From positions 558,001 to 622,000 of the forward strand of contig OOIN01000015.1 of assembly GCA_900323505.1 (NCBI GenBank): a stretch of 64,000 nt of DNA, read 5' to 3'. Below the pieces are notes generated by a model, which saw nothing but the letters and a program-made list of their open reading frames with translations, searched no databases and was not told the origin of the DNA. Of the stretch, positions 1 through 12,325 are shown piece after piece. The DNA is from Ustilago trichophora (Eukaryota > Basidiomycota > Ustilaginomycetes > Ustilaginales > Ustilaginaceae). A program made the position numbers and the translations under genes. Numbering within the stretch: the first letter of the stretch is position 1; each line of letters starts with the position of its first letter.

Positions 1-354
1 AATCGAAGCGTCCTTGACCTGGGTGACCGAGATCTCACCGGTGAAAGCACCAGAGGCCTTGTGGTAGGCGTTCTGGGCGGAAACGGCAACCTTGGAGCCC
101 TTGAGCTGCTCCTGAACGGTCAGAAGGTGGAGGGCGGGGGGAGCGACAACAACCTCTGTGTAGCATCGACAAGGTTCGAATGTATCACTGTCAGCTAGCT
201 TGATTCCTACGTCATGCGATGGGCACATTTTCTAAAGACACTTACCAACGTTGGAGTCGAGCTTAGCCTGGGTCAAAGTTTGAGTGAGCTGCTTGGTGGA
301 CTCAAGCGAGCCGTTCATCTTCCAGTTACCGCCGACGAAGAAAGTGCGAGCCAT
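1..354 (-). CDS. TPI1: Triosephosphate isomerase, 5' part only (runs off the left edge)
   Basis: Glycolytic enzyme interconverting dihydroxyacetone phosphate and glyceraldehyde 3-phosphate, normally cytosolic. Exon 1 (354 down to 246) encodes the TPI N-terminus with the strand-1 motif FFVGGNWKMNG, whose Asn and Lys are active-site residues. A 90-base intron (245-156) opens with GTAAGT and closes with CACAG. Exon 2 (155 to the edge) continues in phase as EVVVAPPALHLL and AQNAYHKASGAFTGEIS, both hallmark TPI blocks. About 88 codons are visible; the catalytic His and Glu lie outside the window. The ATG at 354 gives the usual TPI start; an in-frame extension further upstream has no family support. 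The gene is divergent from profilin and shares its 5' region. The family identification is certain; only the downstream gene structure is unknown. Confidence 0.95.
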
Positions 355-1008
355 TTTGTCTATTGTTGTTGTTCCGAAGGTTCGGGAGGAAAAAGTTGGA
401 AAGAATGGTTTGGTGGTAGCGATGAAGGAGCGAAGAAGCCAGGAGGAGGAAGGCATGAAGAGAGAGTTGGGCAAAAGTGGTGCCTGCAGCTCCACACAAC
501 ACTTTGTTGTTCTAGGTTGGCCTGTGGATTGCATCTTCCAAACGACCTTTTCCGATCAAGCCAAGATCAAGCACCGTCCGATAATCGGTGCAGGCGCGGA
601 AAGATCCCGGAGGAACCCTGGCTGTGATTGCTACATGTTTTGCGTACGACAAACCGCATCGATTTGCATCTTTGCATCAATTTCGCGTCGGCTCAAAACA
701 AAACGAAATCCTCCACTTAGGGCGGCGGTGCACGTCAGCGTCAGCTTTGCTCATGTGCATTTGTACAGTACTGTGTCTGTTTCCAACGCTTGGACCAAGT
801 CTCTCGCTGAGCTTTCGTCCGAAAACCACAAAGAGAGAGGCAGAGCGTGCAACCCCTGATCATGACACTACTCTACTCTGAACTTCGCGAAACCAACACA
901 CACCCGCTGTACATCCGTGCACGCACGCACGCAACACTTTATCGTTTGCTCCAACATCTCCACCATCTCCCTACTCGCAACACTTTTCGGATATCGTAGC
1001 TGTACAAC
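355..1008. promoter_or_regulatory. Shared 5' region between TPI and profilin
   Basis: This 650-base spacer lies between two start codons that point away from each other, so it must hold both promoters. It is CT/AC-rich close to the profilin start. I see no convincing TATA element or other named site. Open frames here are unlike any protein I know. Confidence 0.5.
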
Positions 1009-1854
1009 ATGTCTTGGCAAGGATACGTAGACACCAACCTCGTCGGTACCGGCAAGATCAGCCAGGCTGCCATCATCGGTCTCAAAGGAGGTGTTTGGGC
1101 CACTAGCTCTGATTTCAACGTAAGTGTGCGCTAGGTTGAGTCATTGGTGTATGGCCGAGTCACATTCCAAGGTGCAAAACATGTGGCTCGACTGCAGTAA
1201 ACAGGAGGCGCCGGGTGGAAGAATGGTACCAGAGCCGTTCTAGGTCAAGGCTGCGGACACTGTAACTGGGTTCACAACGGGCGAGGTCGAATCTGTCGTC
1301 GTACGCAAGCAACAGCAACGATGCAATCCCATCTTCCTTTTGCGAGGGAATGCTGACCATTTCACCTTCACCTTCTACTGCCCCTCTATCGCACAATGTG
1401 CCACCACTCCAATCAAACCAACCTTATGACCAACTTTATCCGCTGCTGCTGTTCAAAATCATAGGTCACCCCCGAGGAGCAAAAGGCGATAATCGCCGGC
1501 TTCGACGACCCTTCTGGCCTTCAAGCCGGCGGTGTCCGTGCCAACGGCAAAAAGTTCTTCACTCTTGGCGTCACACCAAAGACCATCTACGGAAAGCAGG
1601 GCGTAAGTGCCAATTTCCCCATCTCCCCATCTTTCGTCCACCTCTAGTTGCATCTCCAGTCCTATTCCGAACACACTGCTGACATCCTCTATGCTGTTTC
1701 ATCGCACGTGAAATTTCGACAGGCCGACGGCTTGGTAGCAGTCAAGACCAACCAAGCGGTACTCGTCTGCGTCTACGTGGCACCCATTGTTCCCGGTGAG
1801 GCCAACAAGGTCGCCGAAGGTCTCGGTGACTACCTCGTCAGCGTCGGGTACTAA
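1009..1854 (+). CDS. Profilin (three exons)
   Basis: Profilin binds monomeric actin, poly-proline proteins and phosphoinositides and feeds actin into formin-driven filaments, acting at growing tips and contractile rings. Exons 1009-1119, 1465-1602 and 1723-1854 join in phase 0 to give 126 residues, the normal profilin length. The N-terminus MSWQGYVDTNLVGTG carries the conserved WQxYVD helix of the poly-proline site. The body has the TPEEQ..I and TLGVTPKTIYGKQG blocks. The C-terminus AEGLGDYLVSVGY is the typical final helix. Introns start GTAAGT and end in AG; the first is rather long (345 bases). Codon choice strongly favours C-ending codons, in keeping with high expression. Identification is firm. 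Confidence 0.95.
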
Positions 1855-2286
1855 GACCATTTGCAGCAAATCAGAACATTGTATAGTCCACTGCAACTCA
1901 AATAAGTATCTCTACAAGATTACGAAATGTGTGTAACAAAGGTGCTTCGCTCCGCATGCTTTGGATGGAGGTTGACGAGGAGGATGAGAAGGGTGCAAGC
2001 AGTTTGGAGACGTAGCGGATTGTTCGCAGGTCAAGTTATGCTAGTTGACACGTTTGCTCACAAAAGATTGCGCTCCACGAAACTCACACCACTTTGAGCA
2101 CCGCCAACGGGTAAAAGTCTATAAAGATAATGAGAAATTGCATAGAGTCCTTTGTTGGCCACATCGAGGGCGAACAGATCGTGATCAGATGCTTTTTGGT
2201 AGATAAAAAAAAAAAAAAAAAAAACAAACAAAGGGGGCGGGATTACGCTGGTCTCGTGTATTCGGCGTCACCTGTTCTTGAGCAAT
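1855..2286. other. Convergent 3' spacer, profilin / SAPS gene
   Basis: This spacer holds the 3' ends of two converging genes. It contains a run of 20 A at 2205-2224. No gene is visible. Confidence 0.6.
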
Positions 2287-5200
2287 CTACGACTGCTGTG
2301 TTGGCGAAGTCGCCTCACTCGCGCCCAATGCCGCTTCGTCGAGAGGTACGATCACAGTCGTCCCATCTGCTAGTGTTCGCTGGAGCTTTCCATCCTCGTT
2401 TTGTGAAACTGTGGTCGAGATTCCGGGTCCGAGAGGGTCTTCGGTATCGGTGACTTCGGAGATCTCGGGACCCGAGGAGCCAAGGGAGCCGCGGCGGTTG
2501 GATGCGCCCTCGCCGGTGAGATCGGCCGTCTCGAGGTGGCCGAGCGACGGACGACGGGCGTGGGCTTTGCTGATGATCTCAGAGCCCGTGGCAAAGGAGG
2601 AAGGGTCAATACCTTTTGGTGATAACGGGCTCGAGCTCAGGGTTGATGCTGTTGGCTCGGCGTCGTCGGCTTTGGACTCGGTTGCAACGACGACAGGCTT
2701 GGTCTCGGTGGCATCTGCGTCGTCATCGTCCTCGTCTTCATCATCCTCGTCATCGTCCGAGTCGTCGTCCTGCTCGCCACCGGTCCGCTCTTCCTCGTGG
2801 TACTCCCGCCTGAACTGCGCAGACCAGTCGGCGGGCGTCAAATTCTCGGCGAACGGATTCGAGTTGTTGTTGGCAGCAGCAGCCGACGAGGTGAAGTCGA
2901 AGCTCTGGATTGCTCCGCCAGCGTTGGCATCGCTAGGATCCGCAAACGGTCCCCAGTCATCGTCTTCATCCTCATCTCCTAGCTCACCGCTGCCGCCGCT
3001 CGATCCATGTCCCGGTGCGAAAGCATCTTCGAAGCCGCTGCCATCCTTGCCGCCGCGTTTGAGCTCACTTGACAGCCAGGATGCCTCGTCGTCGCTATCA
3101 TCGTCGTCAGATCCAGCCGCGCCGCCGATCTGCGACGACAGGTAGCTGGCAAAGGAGCTGCTTCCGGCACCGCCGATACCACCATCGTCGTCATCATCGT
3201 CAGCGCCAGAGCCGAACGACATCGACATGCCTTCGTGCCCACGGTTGAATGCAAGCGGGCCGCCCTCCTTCTCGCGGATCTCCTCGAGCGTCTCGGACAC
3301 GACTTGACGCCATTCATCGCGTTCGGTAAACGCTTCGACGGGACGAGCAATCTCGAGCGGATAGCGTTCCAGCAGCTTGACGGTCTCTTCGGCGATGAGG
3401 TTCATGTGACCCATGTAGCCGAGACGGATCCTGCGTGGGCCGGCCACGGACTCCTCGTTGCGCTTTCGTCCCTCCACGATGCGCGAGGTGAGGTGTCCCT
3501 GATCAAATACGGCCACAGTCAGCTTCCTGTTGAGACCCACATCCATACGGCCGTTGAAGCACTGCTGTAGAATGTCGTAGACAACGTTGTGGAGGAAGTT
3601 GTTCCATGGATAGTCGAAGAAGAGGTTGAGCAGGGAGGGAAGGATGCCGCACTCGAGGAACTTCCTCTTGAGCAAGTCTCCGACGACGTATTCCTTGGCA
3701 TCGTCAATCGGGCTTGGGGGACCGGACAAGCGAGGTGCTGTCAGCTCGGCGAGAGACAATCCAGAAAGGGCAGAGCGAATCGAAGCAGAATCTCCCTTGT
3801 CGTCCTCGAGTGAATCGCTTGTCGTGACACTTGGACTGCCGTAAGGATCCTTCTCCCGGGATTCAGGGTCGACGTTCAGGCTGTTGCCTGCCTCGGTCGT
3901 CGCGTTGGCCTTGTCGCCCAGCGATACCTCGTTGAGCAATGCCTCATCGTCCGCCTCGTCGGTGGACTCGGTCGAGGCTCCTGTGCTCGACTTGTCACGG
4001 CCATGTCCTGAAACGTGCGAGGATGGAGAAGTCTCGGTCTCCGTAGCCTCCTCAGGCGCAGGCCCATCAGCTTTGGCATCATCCTGTACAAGCTTGTCTT
4101 GACCAGCTTCCGCCTCGGCTCCAGTAGAGGTGTCGCCGACCTCGGGGCCATCGCCGCCCTGCAAAGTCCTAGCGAGTGTTTGCAAGCCTTCGAGACCGCC
4201 AGTGAGGACACCATCAATCGAGTACTGTGGACCTTCGCCAGGAGCTCGATTGAGCAGAGCCATATTCGAGCAGTGAAGCAACTCAGCGTACAGCTCAGTG
4301 ATGCGATACCTTTCGAAGGTGAGTGGCGCCACATCTCCGACAGAGGTAGGAATGATGACATCACGCTCTCGAGGCTCGTTGACGAGCTGTTGGAAGTCGG
4401 AGAGTCGCTCGGAAAGAACTCGAAGCATGGGTCCGAGATGCACCAAGCCCATCTTGTCTACGATCTCGGCCATGGCCTCCTCCATGCCTTGTACATCCTC
4501 CTCTTCCTCGTCGAAGGCGTCCATCGCCTTCTGAGCTGACTCTTCATCTTCCTGCTTTTCTGCTTCTGTAGACTCGCCGGCTCCATCCTCTTGCTGTGCG
4601 GCGTCCACCTTGGCAGCTTCCTCCTCCTCCTTCTTTTGCAGTCGCTTCTCGGTCAGCTCGCTCTGCCTCTTGACGAGGTGATTGTGCAGGGTGCGCAGAA
4701 GATGCTGCTCGAAATAGTCGCTGTTGTTCTTGCGGATCAGCTCGATGAAGACGCCGATGCACGTCACCAAAGTCGAGCTGCAGGTCTCAGAAGTGATCTG
4801 GACCGTCGGCGCTGAGACGGGCGGGAAGAGGTTGTCAGGGCGGACGGTGGCCGTCGATCCTCGGTGATCAAAGTGGCCTGGCGAGCGCGATTCGGAAGCA
4901 GGGAACTCGCGAGGGTTGAGGGGTCGTGCAAAAGACTCGTCGTCGTCATCATCGTCCTCGAGTGCTGACGAAGAAACGGCATTCTCGTCGAGTGTGGAGA
5001 GCGATGCATCACGTCGCTCCGACGGCTTGCGAAGATCCTGCACCGAAAGGGATGAAAGCTGCTCGTCGGCTACATCTGTCAGACGGCGGTGCAGTTGTCT
5101 TGGCAGTTGCGAATCGAGCATGTAACCGACCATCTTTCGAACGATAGGCTCGCTCGCAAGCTCGCGTACGAGGCGGTTGTTGATGCCGGCTGTGTTCTCC

Positions 5201-6399
5201 TGCGAGTCGCCGAGGCCGCCACCGAGCTCCTGGCCCTGACCTTGGTTGAGAGCAGCAGGCGAAGGAGCTGAGAGGGCGATGATGGCCTTGAGAAGCTCCG
5301 AGACCGTGTTGTGGATGTCGACCGAATAGTTGGGTGCCAGCAAGTCGACGGTGCGCGATATCAAGTCTTGCGACGAGAGCCAGTCGATAATGTCGGTGGT
5401 TTGGACGGGTGTGCGCATTGTCTCTTCCATCTGAATGATGCGGAACAGCAAGTCTACCACCGCCGGTGTCTCAAGATGAGCCACGAAGCGCTCTACGATA
5501 CGAGGTTGCTCCTTGATGAACTCGAGCATCTCGATAGGCTTGCGCTCGAGGTAGGCGCCGTTCACCTTGGCCCAATAGCCAGCCAGCACGCCTCGGCCAG
5601 GACCGTTTTCAAGAGCACTGGTGGCACGCAATCTACCTTCCACCTCTGACTCCGAGTCGGAGGACGAACGTGAGTTGCCGCCGTTGCCTGATGAGCCAGA
5701 AAAGTCGGTAAAGTTGGTGACGCTGAGATGTGGCGAGGGAGATGTCGAGGCGGAGAAGCTGGTAGAGGAGGATGCGGCGTTCTCGGCGAACAAAGGATGG
5801 GAGTGCATTGGCAAAGGTGCTTGCGATGGCGAGGGATTTGAAGTAAGAACCGCATTCCAGAAAGGCACAAGGTACTCGTTGGGATCCGAAAAGATGGCAT
5901 CGATGATTGGCCAGACCTCGCTGCAGCTGAGGACCTCTGAAGCGACATATGGGTACTTGAACTTGACTTTTTCTTCCCATTCCTTTCCGCCAGTACCTCC
6001 AACGGTCGCGGTACCGACGACGTGCTCCATCAACCTCTTGACGATGCGTGGTTGTCGAAGAAAGTTGATGAGCTTTTGGTTTTGCGATTTGCACTCTTGA
6101 AGGAGGTCATCTTCATCCAGAACATCTTCGAGTGTGACGTTTGGCTTGTCAAGCAGTGTCTCTAGTGTCGAGACTGACGAGAAACCGAACCTCCACTGAT
6201 GTGATGGAAAAGATACGAGTGAATGCGAGAAGAGCAATTGTGGTAGGAACGCAGAGGTGAATCAAGATTAGGGTCAGTACATCTGAAGAGGACTGGTCGA
6301 CAAGGTGCAGCAGTGTACCAGAGCCGTGCCTACAGCCTCTCGAGGCTGGTTGTACTGCTGGATGAACGTGGCGGAATAGCCTTGGATACCTACAAACAT
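2287..6399 (-). CDS. SAPS-domain protein, SIT4/PP6 phosphatase regulatory subunit
   Basis: SAPS proteins bind the catalytic subunit of the PP6/Sit4 phosphatase and steer it in cell-cycle, TOR and stress signalling. The large exon (6195-2287, 1302 codons) begins with WRFGFSSVSTLETLLDK and DEDDLLQECKSQNQKLINFL, the SAPS N-terminal signature. The family starts MFW, and this is recovered with a six-base first coding exon (ATGTTT, 6399-6394) joined over a 198-base intron (6393-6196, GTAGGT...ATCAG, with a TACTGAC branch-like site). The protein is then 1304 residues. The frame also opens at 6237, but that start would replace MF with 14 unrelated residues. The helical SAPS repeat region fills roughly the first two thirds, interrupted by Ser- and Asp/Glu-rich linkers. 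The last 350 residues are acidic, low complexity and probably disordered. Family call is firm; the short exon is an inference from family N-termini. Confidence 0.92.
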
Positions 6400-7752
6400 G
6401 ATGCCTGATGTGTCAATGGGTGTGAAGCGTGCAGAGCTGGAGCAACGCGACGAATGTCCAAAGATTGAGAAAGGATGCGGAAGCTTGTATCTCCAGCAGA
6501 AGGGCTTGGTTTGTCAGAGAAACAAGGCTGCGCTCTCGAACGTTGATCGGGCGATGTTGCAAATAGCAATGCTGGGGCTGAAGGCCGATCGGTCGGTCGG
6601 CCGGTCCGGTCGTTTTTATTGAGTTGCCAAATGAAGCCGTGAACGCGTGGTGGTTCAAGCGAATAGAATGCGTCTGTCGAGCTTTGTTGTACGGTGAGAG
6701 GCGATGAAGCGGACAAACGATCTATCGAGAGGCGCTTCCCGCGAGGTTTCGTATCAGCCGAATGAGATCTGGCTGATTTGACAAGGCCGTACCAATAGCA
6801 GTGCGATAGGAAGTGAAGAGAAAGTTGGTGTAGAACTGGCGTCCTGCGACAAGGAATCGACTTGATGTTGATCCTTGGGTGTATGCAGGAACGATCCAGA
6901 TGAGAGGAGGAAGGGTTGGTGATGGTGGTGATGGAAGAGCGACAGAGACGTGAGACCCAAAGCCGTCGTCGGTCAGAGCGTCAATTTGTGCCGAGCAAGC
7001 AACGACGAAAACGACAAAAGGAAGGGTCCTGGCCAAGTTGACGACAGCAGACACACAAGGCCAGCAGCATAGCGTCACACTAAGCAATCAGCAGCACAAA
7101 AGCCCAAGTCGTAGGCTCGTGCCAGACCGACGACCCGTGCATTGTGATTGATTTGTGCCAGACTTTGTCATTCTTACCTCCTTCGCACAGCCAAACAAGA
7201 GAAACACACACACACACACACTCTCTCTCTTCTACATTTTTTGTAATCGAGACGCGTACGTTTACCGCTTGGATTGTATTCATTCGACAGAACAGGTTGT
7301 ATTTGCACTTTACCGCAAAGTGTCATGCTTCGCGAAAATCACCGCAGCTTCTGTGATCCGACGTGTTGCAAGGCCGACGCCAAGGTTGGGCCAAGCTCGC
7401 TGCGTCGATCAGCTTCCGGATGATCATCCCGACGCAAACCTCAACTTCAATCTTGACCGTCTGAGCCTGAAACTATCATCACTACATGAGCATCACCACT
7501 TCGCCCCCTACCCCCCACACACACCTGCTTGCACTTGGACAAAGAAACACCTCAGACCTTTCGGTGTGTGCAACATGTTTGTTTACTACAGTGTATTTGT
7601 ACAGGAGTAACCAGAGAAGTGTCAAACGAGGAAGGGCGAGCGCGGCTATCTATTGTGGTCACCTAAGAATCAGTGTTCAATTCGAAGCAGCACCGTCCGA
7701 GACAAGGAAAGAGGTGTGATCGCACCGCCACGCCGTGTTCATCCGATCGCGT
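6400..7752. other. Gene-free spacer upstream of the SAPS gene
   Basis: This 1.35-kb stretch contains the SAPS promoter and the 3' flank of the acetyltransferase gene. It holds a CA/CT microsatellite at 7204-7230. A 121-codon minus-strand frame (7087-6722) has a hydrophobic start, but I see no family resemblance and it lies where a 5' leader is expected, so it is not called. Confidence 0.5.
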
Positions 7753-10700
7753 CTAAATATCATCGAGGCCAGGATCGTCGCTACCGGGTGCATCCTCGTC
7801 GCTACCATCGGCATCTTCATCGAGAAGATCTGCAGCAGGGTCAAAGGGATCTGGCGTAGCGGTCGCTTCATCCCGGCTTTGCCACGAACCCGACATCCGC
7901 ATTGGATACTGTACGGGAGAAGAGGCATGGGCAGAGGAACTCGAAGAGCCGCTCGAATTGGCTGCCAGCACGCGACGAAGGTGCTCAGGATCAATCGGAA
8001 GTCGGGCCATGTCCGGAGTGGCCTTGAATGGCTGCGACTCCTGCTTCGGAGCAATGGCAGCACAACCAGGCAAATGCTCGTCAGCTTCGTAGTCTCCATC
8101 TGCGTCCGCATCCGCATCCGCGTCTTCGTCCATGTCGACATCCTCTCCACCGACAGCAGGCACCTTCGAGGCCGCTTCGACATTGCCGGTCTTCGATGAG
8201 CCAACCGTAGCCGGGCCATGGGCTCCATCACTGGACGACGAGTCAGGTTCGAGTTTCATACTTCCGACGTCCGTCGCGTACATAGCGCTGTCAGTAGGTG
8301 GAGCAGGTCTGTATCGCTTCTTAGGAGGCGAAGGCGTCGGCGTTGCAATCGAAGACCTTGCCGGGCTGCTGGGATCGGCTGCAAGGGCACTAACGCCTGC
8401 AACTGCGCTTGTTGCTGTGGCGGCTGCCGGATTCGAGCTTGTCCTCATCGCAGATTGCCTGCTGGCAGCAGCAGCAGCAGCAGGGCTCGCACGAGCACTT
8501 GCTGCATCGCTTCTACCTGGTGTCTTCTGCAATTGACTGAGCACCGAGTAGCCCAGATTTGCCATCGTCTCTGCCGGGGTGAAGGTGCCAGATCCAGACG
8601 GACCTAGCGTGCCATTTGACTGCCCAGTAGACGATCCGCCATGTCCGTTGGTGATCGTTGGGATGGGCTGTGGAAACGACCTGGAGACAAGGAAAGGTGT
8701 CCACTTGAGTTTGTCTGCTCGAACTTTGAGGTAGCCTTTGGCTTCGTAGTTCTTGAGGTGGGCGATCACATAGTCGCGGTCAAAATGGATGCGATAGTCA
8801 CGCGGAAGGTAAGCGGCTGCGTTCTTGTCCCGGTCTTTGTACGACGGCAACTCTGTTGCGGGAGGGGGTCTCGGATGCAGCGGAGGTCGACCACGTTTGC
8901 GCGGTGGCTGCTCCGCCGCACTCGAAGTGCCAGCAAGGGGAGCAGCACCAGCAGCGGACCCAGTAGCGTGACCTTCCCTAGCTCGGTACTTGCTCGTCGC
9001 CGGCGTCCTGCTGTTGGCGTTGTTGCCATCGTAGACCACGATCATATCCTGCTCTCGAAGCACATAAAAGATGTCCTCCAACTGCATGGCTGTCGCTCGG
9101 CTGATGTCGTCCATCGTCACGTCGTCAGGGGCGATGCGCAAGAAGTAAAACACAGCTAGCGTCCAATAATTGCGATAGCTGAGCAGACCCAGGTCACTGA
9201 GCGGCTTCTCGGGTGAGCCTTTGCGCCCTTCCTTTTTGGACAGCAGGAAGCTGATATCAATCAAAAAGTTACCCCAGCCCCTTCTCTGACGCACCGGCAG
9301 CGTCATGATGCAAGATACGTTGTAGTTCATGGGACTGCGCTTCTCCTTGCTAAAGTAGCCCACAAAGTGATCGCCCGTGCTGTCGCCCTCGGTCACGACA
9401 TAGAAGAGGAAAGGCTCGACATCGTAGTAGAGTGTCTTGTGATCGAGAAACATCTTTGCAAGAAGACATAGGTTCTGACAGTAGATCTTGTTCTTTCTGC
9501 CGTCTACCTCGTATACGCAAATGTTACCATCGCGGTAGATTTCATCGCCGGGTGGATGTCGCATCTTGCACTTGAGCCGATGGCGTTGCGCCATGAAGCG
9601 ACTCTTCATGTACTTGAGGCAGTACTCGCAAATCCACAAGCGCCCGTCGGGTACCATGCTGTACTCCTCTGGATAAGGTGCTTGGTACCACGTATCGATG
9701 TCAAAGTCGCCAAAGCGGATGCATTTGATGGGTGAGGCGGTACCGGTTTCTGCGCTGGAAGCAGAGGTGGTGATCTCGACTTGCGATGCTGCAGACGAGG
9801 GTCCTGGCGTAGCCGATGGCGAATCTCGAGGGATGAAATGCGCACGAGAGATGCGTGATCCACCGGTTGGCGTGTCCATCATCAAAGATGAGCTGAGATG
9901 ACGAGGAGAGGCTGCCAACGAGCTGGAGCTTCCACCGGCTGGGAGTGCTGGTCGTCTCACTAGGCGACTGCTGGACATGCCGGGGAGGCTTGCCAACGTG
10001 CCACCAAGTTTGTCTTCGGCGGCCTTTTGTGCTTGCTGGAAGCGCTCCGTGTCCTGAGGTGTAGGTTTGTATGGCAAGGTGAGAGCGTCGGACCCTGTAA
10101 GGACGCCGCCGAATGGATCTTCCTCCTCACTGCTCTTAGCTGCGTCATGTTCACTGGTTGCTTCGTCTTCGTCTTCCTCCTTGAGACCTTTGGTCGATTC
10201 TCCGTCGTGCGCTGTACGATCGAAAGGATGTTCACCGTCGGAAGAACCTGAGCCATCTTGGTCTCCTCCCATCGGATTCGTGCTGCCACTTGCATGCTGA
10301 TCGGCACCCGCACCATTCAGACTTGAGCTAGACTTTTTGTTGGAGCGTGGTGCGCCCGCCGACTTTCTTGGTCGGCCTCGCTGACCACCTCTGGCTGCGC
10401 CGCTACCTCCAGCAGCAGCTTTCTTCGAGGGGTTGTTCAATGTCATAGCGAGAGCAGAGTTGTGAGTTGGTGAGCTGACATCGATGGCTCGCGATGACCA
10501 TGGAGATGCGGGGGCAAGGTTGAAGAGGGACCCAGCAGCGCTAAGCAATCCATTTTTGAGGGTGTTCATTACGGCAAAGTTGGGACTGGCATGCGGCTGC
10601 AGATCTCTGCACTTTTGCAGCGATGCAGAAGCTGTGAGAAGCGAGTCGATGCTCCTGTCTGGATTCGAGGGCTTCTTTGGCCTGCCAGTACTCGAGACGC

Positions 10701-11516
10701 GCATGATCTGACCGTCTGCAGTTCTCATTGGAGTGGACTGCAAGACTTGTGCTGGCAGAGGGAAGGACGGCTGCGGTGGTGGCCATTTCTGATGTTGATC
10801 GCCTGCCTGGCACGTCGGGCAGTGCCATTGGCCTTTGGGAGGTTTGGAGAGGGGAGGAGATAGACAATACAAGTGCCAGCCGCGATCGCAGCGGTCACAA
10901 AACATGAGTTGGGCCTGTTGAACAAGGTTGTTATACGGTTAAGAGGAGAGAATCAAACGAGTCAGTATCGTATCTAGGTTGGCGCGGATGCGAAATGAAG
11001 TCTGACGCACAACTGCACAGCTGGAGTGTACGGCTGATGCAGAGGATGTGGGAGACTGAGACTCACGTCGTCGCCTTTGTCACGGCAGATCTCGCACTTT
11101 TTGCATTCGATGCACCTCCAGTCGTAAGACAAAGCTGTGCGGACTTTAGTCGAGTTGCGGCCCCATCGCAGGCACGAAGGATGACCGCTACTGCCGCACT
11201 CGTAGCAAGAGATGAGGAGCTTGGGTGTATCGCCTTTCGGTCGGTCAGCAGTTTGCAGACAGAAGGCGCAAATGTCCTGCGGATGAGCACGTTGTTTCAA
11301 GGAGACGGGCGCAGGTGAATTCGGTTTTCGGACGACAGAGGAAGGTTCGAGCTTGCGCTTCTTTACGGGACTTGCAGATGCGCTTGATCGGACTGGTTTG
11401 GAAGGTGATGTGGAGCGCCTCGACGATGGACCTGGTGTGAGGGAGGCAGTCGCCGGGCTAAGCGGTTGAACCGTCATCATGGCTCTGTGTTTAGAAGAGG
11501 GGCAGTCGAGATGCAT
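7753..11516 (-). CDS. MYST-family histone acetyltransferase with double PHD finger (MOZ/Sas3-like)
   Basis: Nuclear lysine acetyltransferase, probably the catalytic subunit of a NuA3-like complex acting on histone H3. Exon 1 (11516-11067) encodes a basic Ser/Pro-rich start and a first PHD finger (CAFCLQ...CYEC...HPSCL...[10 protein letters not shown]). An intron (11066-10915) splits the second PHD finger, which resumes as [18 protein letters not shown] long Ser/Ala-rich linker follows, then the MYST domain: [16 protein letters not shown], a C2HC finger (CEYC...HRLKC), the catalytic Cys block NVSCIMTLP, the acetyl-CoA loop [17 protein letters not shown] and the catalytic Glu in [10 protein letters not shown]. 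The tail is disordered, with an Asp-Ala repeat. Full length is about 1203 residues from 11516; the tandem Met at 11480/11477, just after an acceptor-like CTAAACACAG, is an equally good start. Double PHD plus MYST points to the MOZ/Sas3 branch rather than Esa1. Confidence 0.94.
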
Positions 11517-12325
11517 GACATGATGGGTCGAATGCGGTTCTGCTGTCTAGTCTTTGTCGGCGCGGTGTGCCGCTATGAACGAGACTGTGCTTGTCTGTTG
11601 TGAAGCTGAGATGGTATTGTTATTGGCAGTGATTGCAAAGATCAGGCAGGCGAATGGCCGAAAAACGAGGCTGGCTGGACGCGACTTTGCTGGAAGGATG
11701 ATTCGGTATGGGATGGCGCAGAGGTCATCGAAGCTGCTGATGCAAGCGGCTACTGCAAACAGAAGTGGGTATAAGTTAGAGCAGATGTAGATGGTGAGCA
11801 AAATAACCATGGGAGCTTGGAGACGATCAGCCGTTGTTTGCTGCCTCGCCGAGTTTAAGAGAATCGCGACGCTCCACCTGGCCGTGCGCGCTGCTGCAAG
11901 CGTAGTCTATAATCTACTACTGTACAGTACTCTGTAGAGTACAGTGACTGTGCAAACTGAATACAGTATGGCCACACATGAAGAAAATTGAGGCTGCTGA
12001 GCAGTGATGTGATTTCGCGTGTCCCTTTTTCCCACCAAAACGCGTTCCAGACCCTACTTTGCTGTTTCTCAGACTTACTGAGCTGCCAAAGAAAAGGCAT
12101 CTCACCCAAGCGAGCAAACGCATTAATCATTAATTACTGCCTGTTGCTCCTCATCACGACACACGCGTTGAGCACCATCACTGACATCTGATTTGTGGAC
12201 AATGTGTCGTCGATTGTCAACTACGAGTACAACGATGATGGAGAACGATGATGAATTGCGCTTGGAATGAAAGCCAAAGTGCTGACATGTCGCCATTCTA
12301 CTGTGCAGTGACAGGACTCGCCTCT
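11517..12325. other. Gene-free spacer upstream of the acetyltransferase gene
   Basis: About 0.8 kb between the acetyltransferase start and the 3' end of the next minus-strand gene. It must contain the acetyltransferase promoter and leader. I see no other gene or site. Confidence 0.5.

Noticed and set aside
6722..7087. 121-codon minus-strand frame with hydrophobic start (possible small secreted protein)
   Set aside because: No conserved feature; lies in the expected promoter and leader of the SAPS gene and overlaps other random frames.
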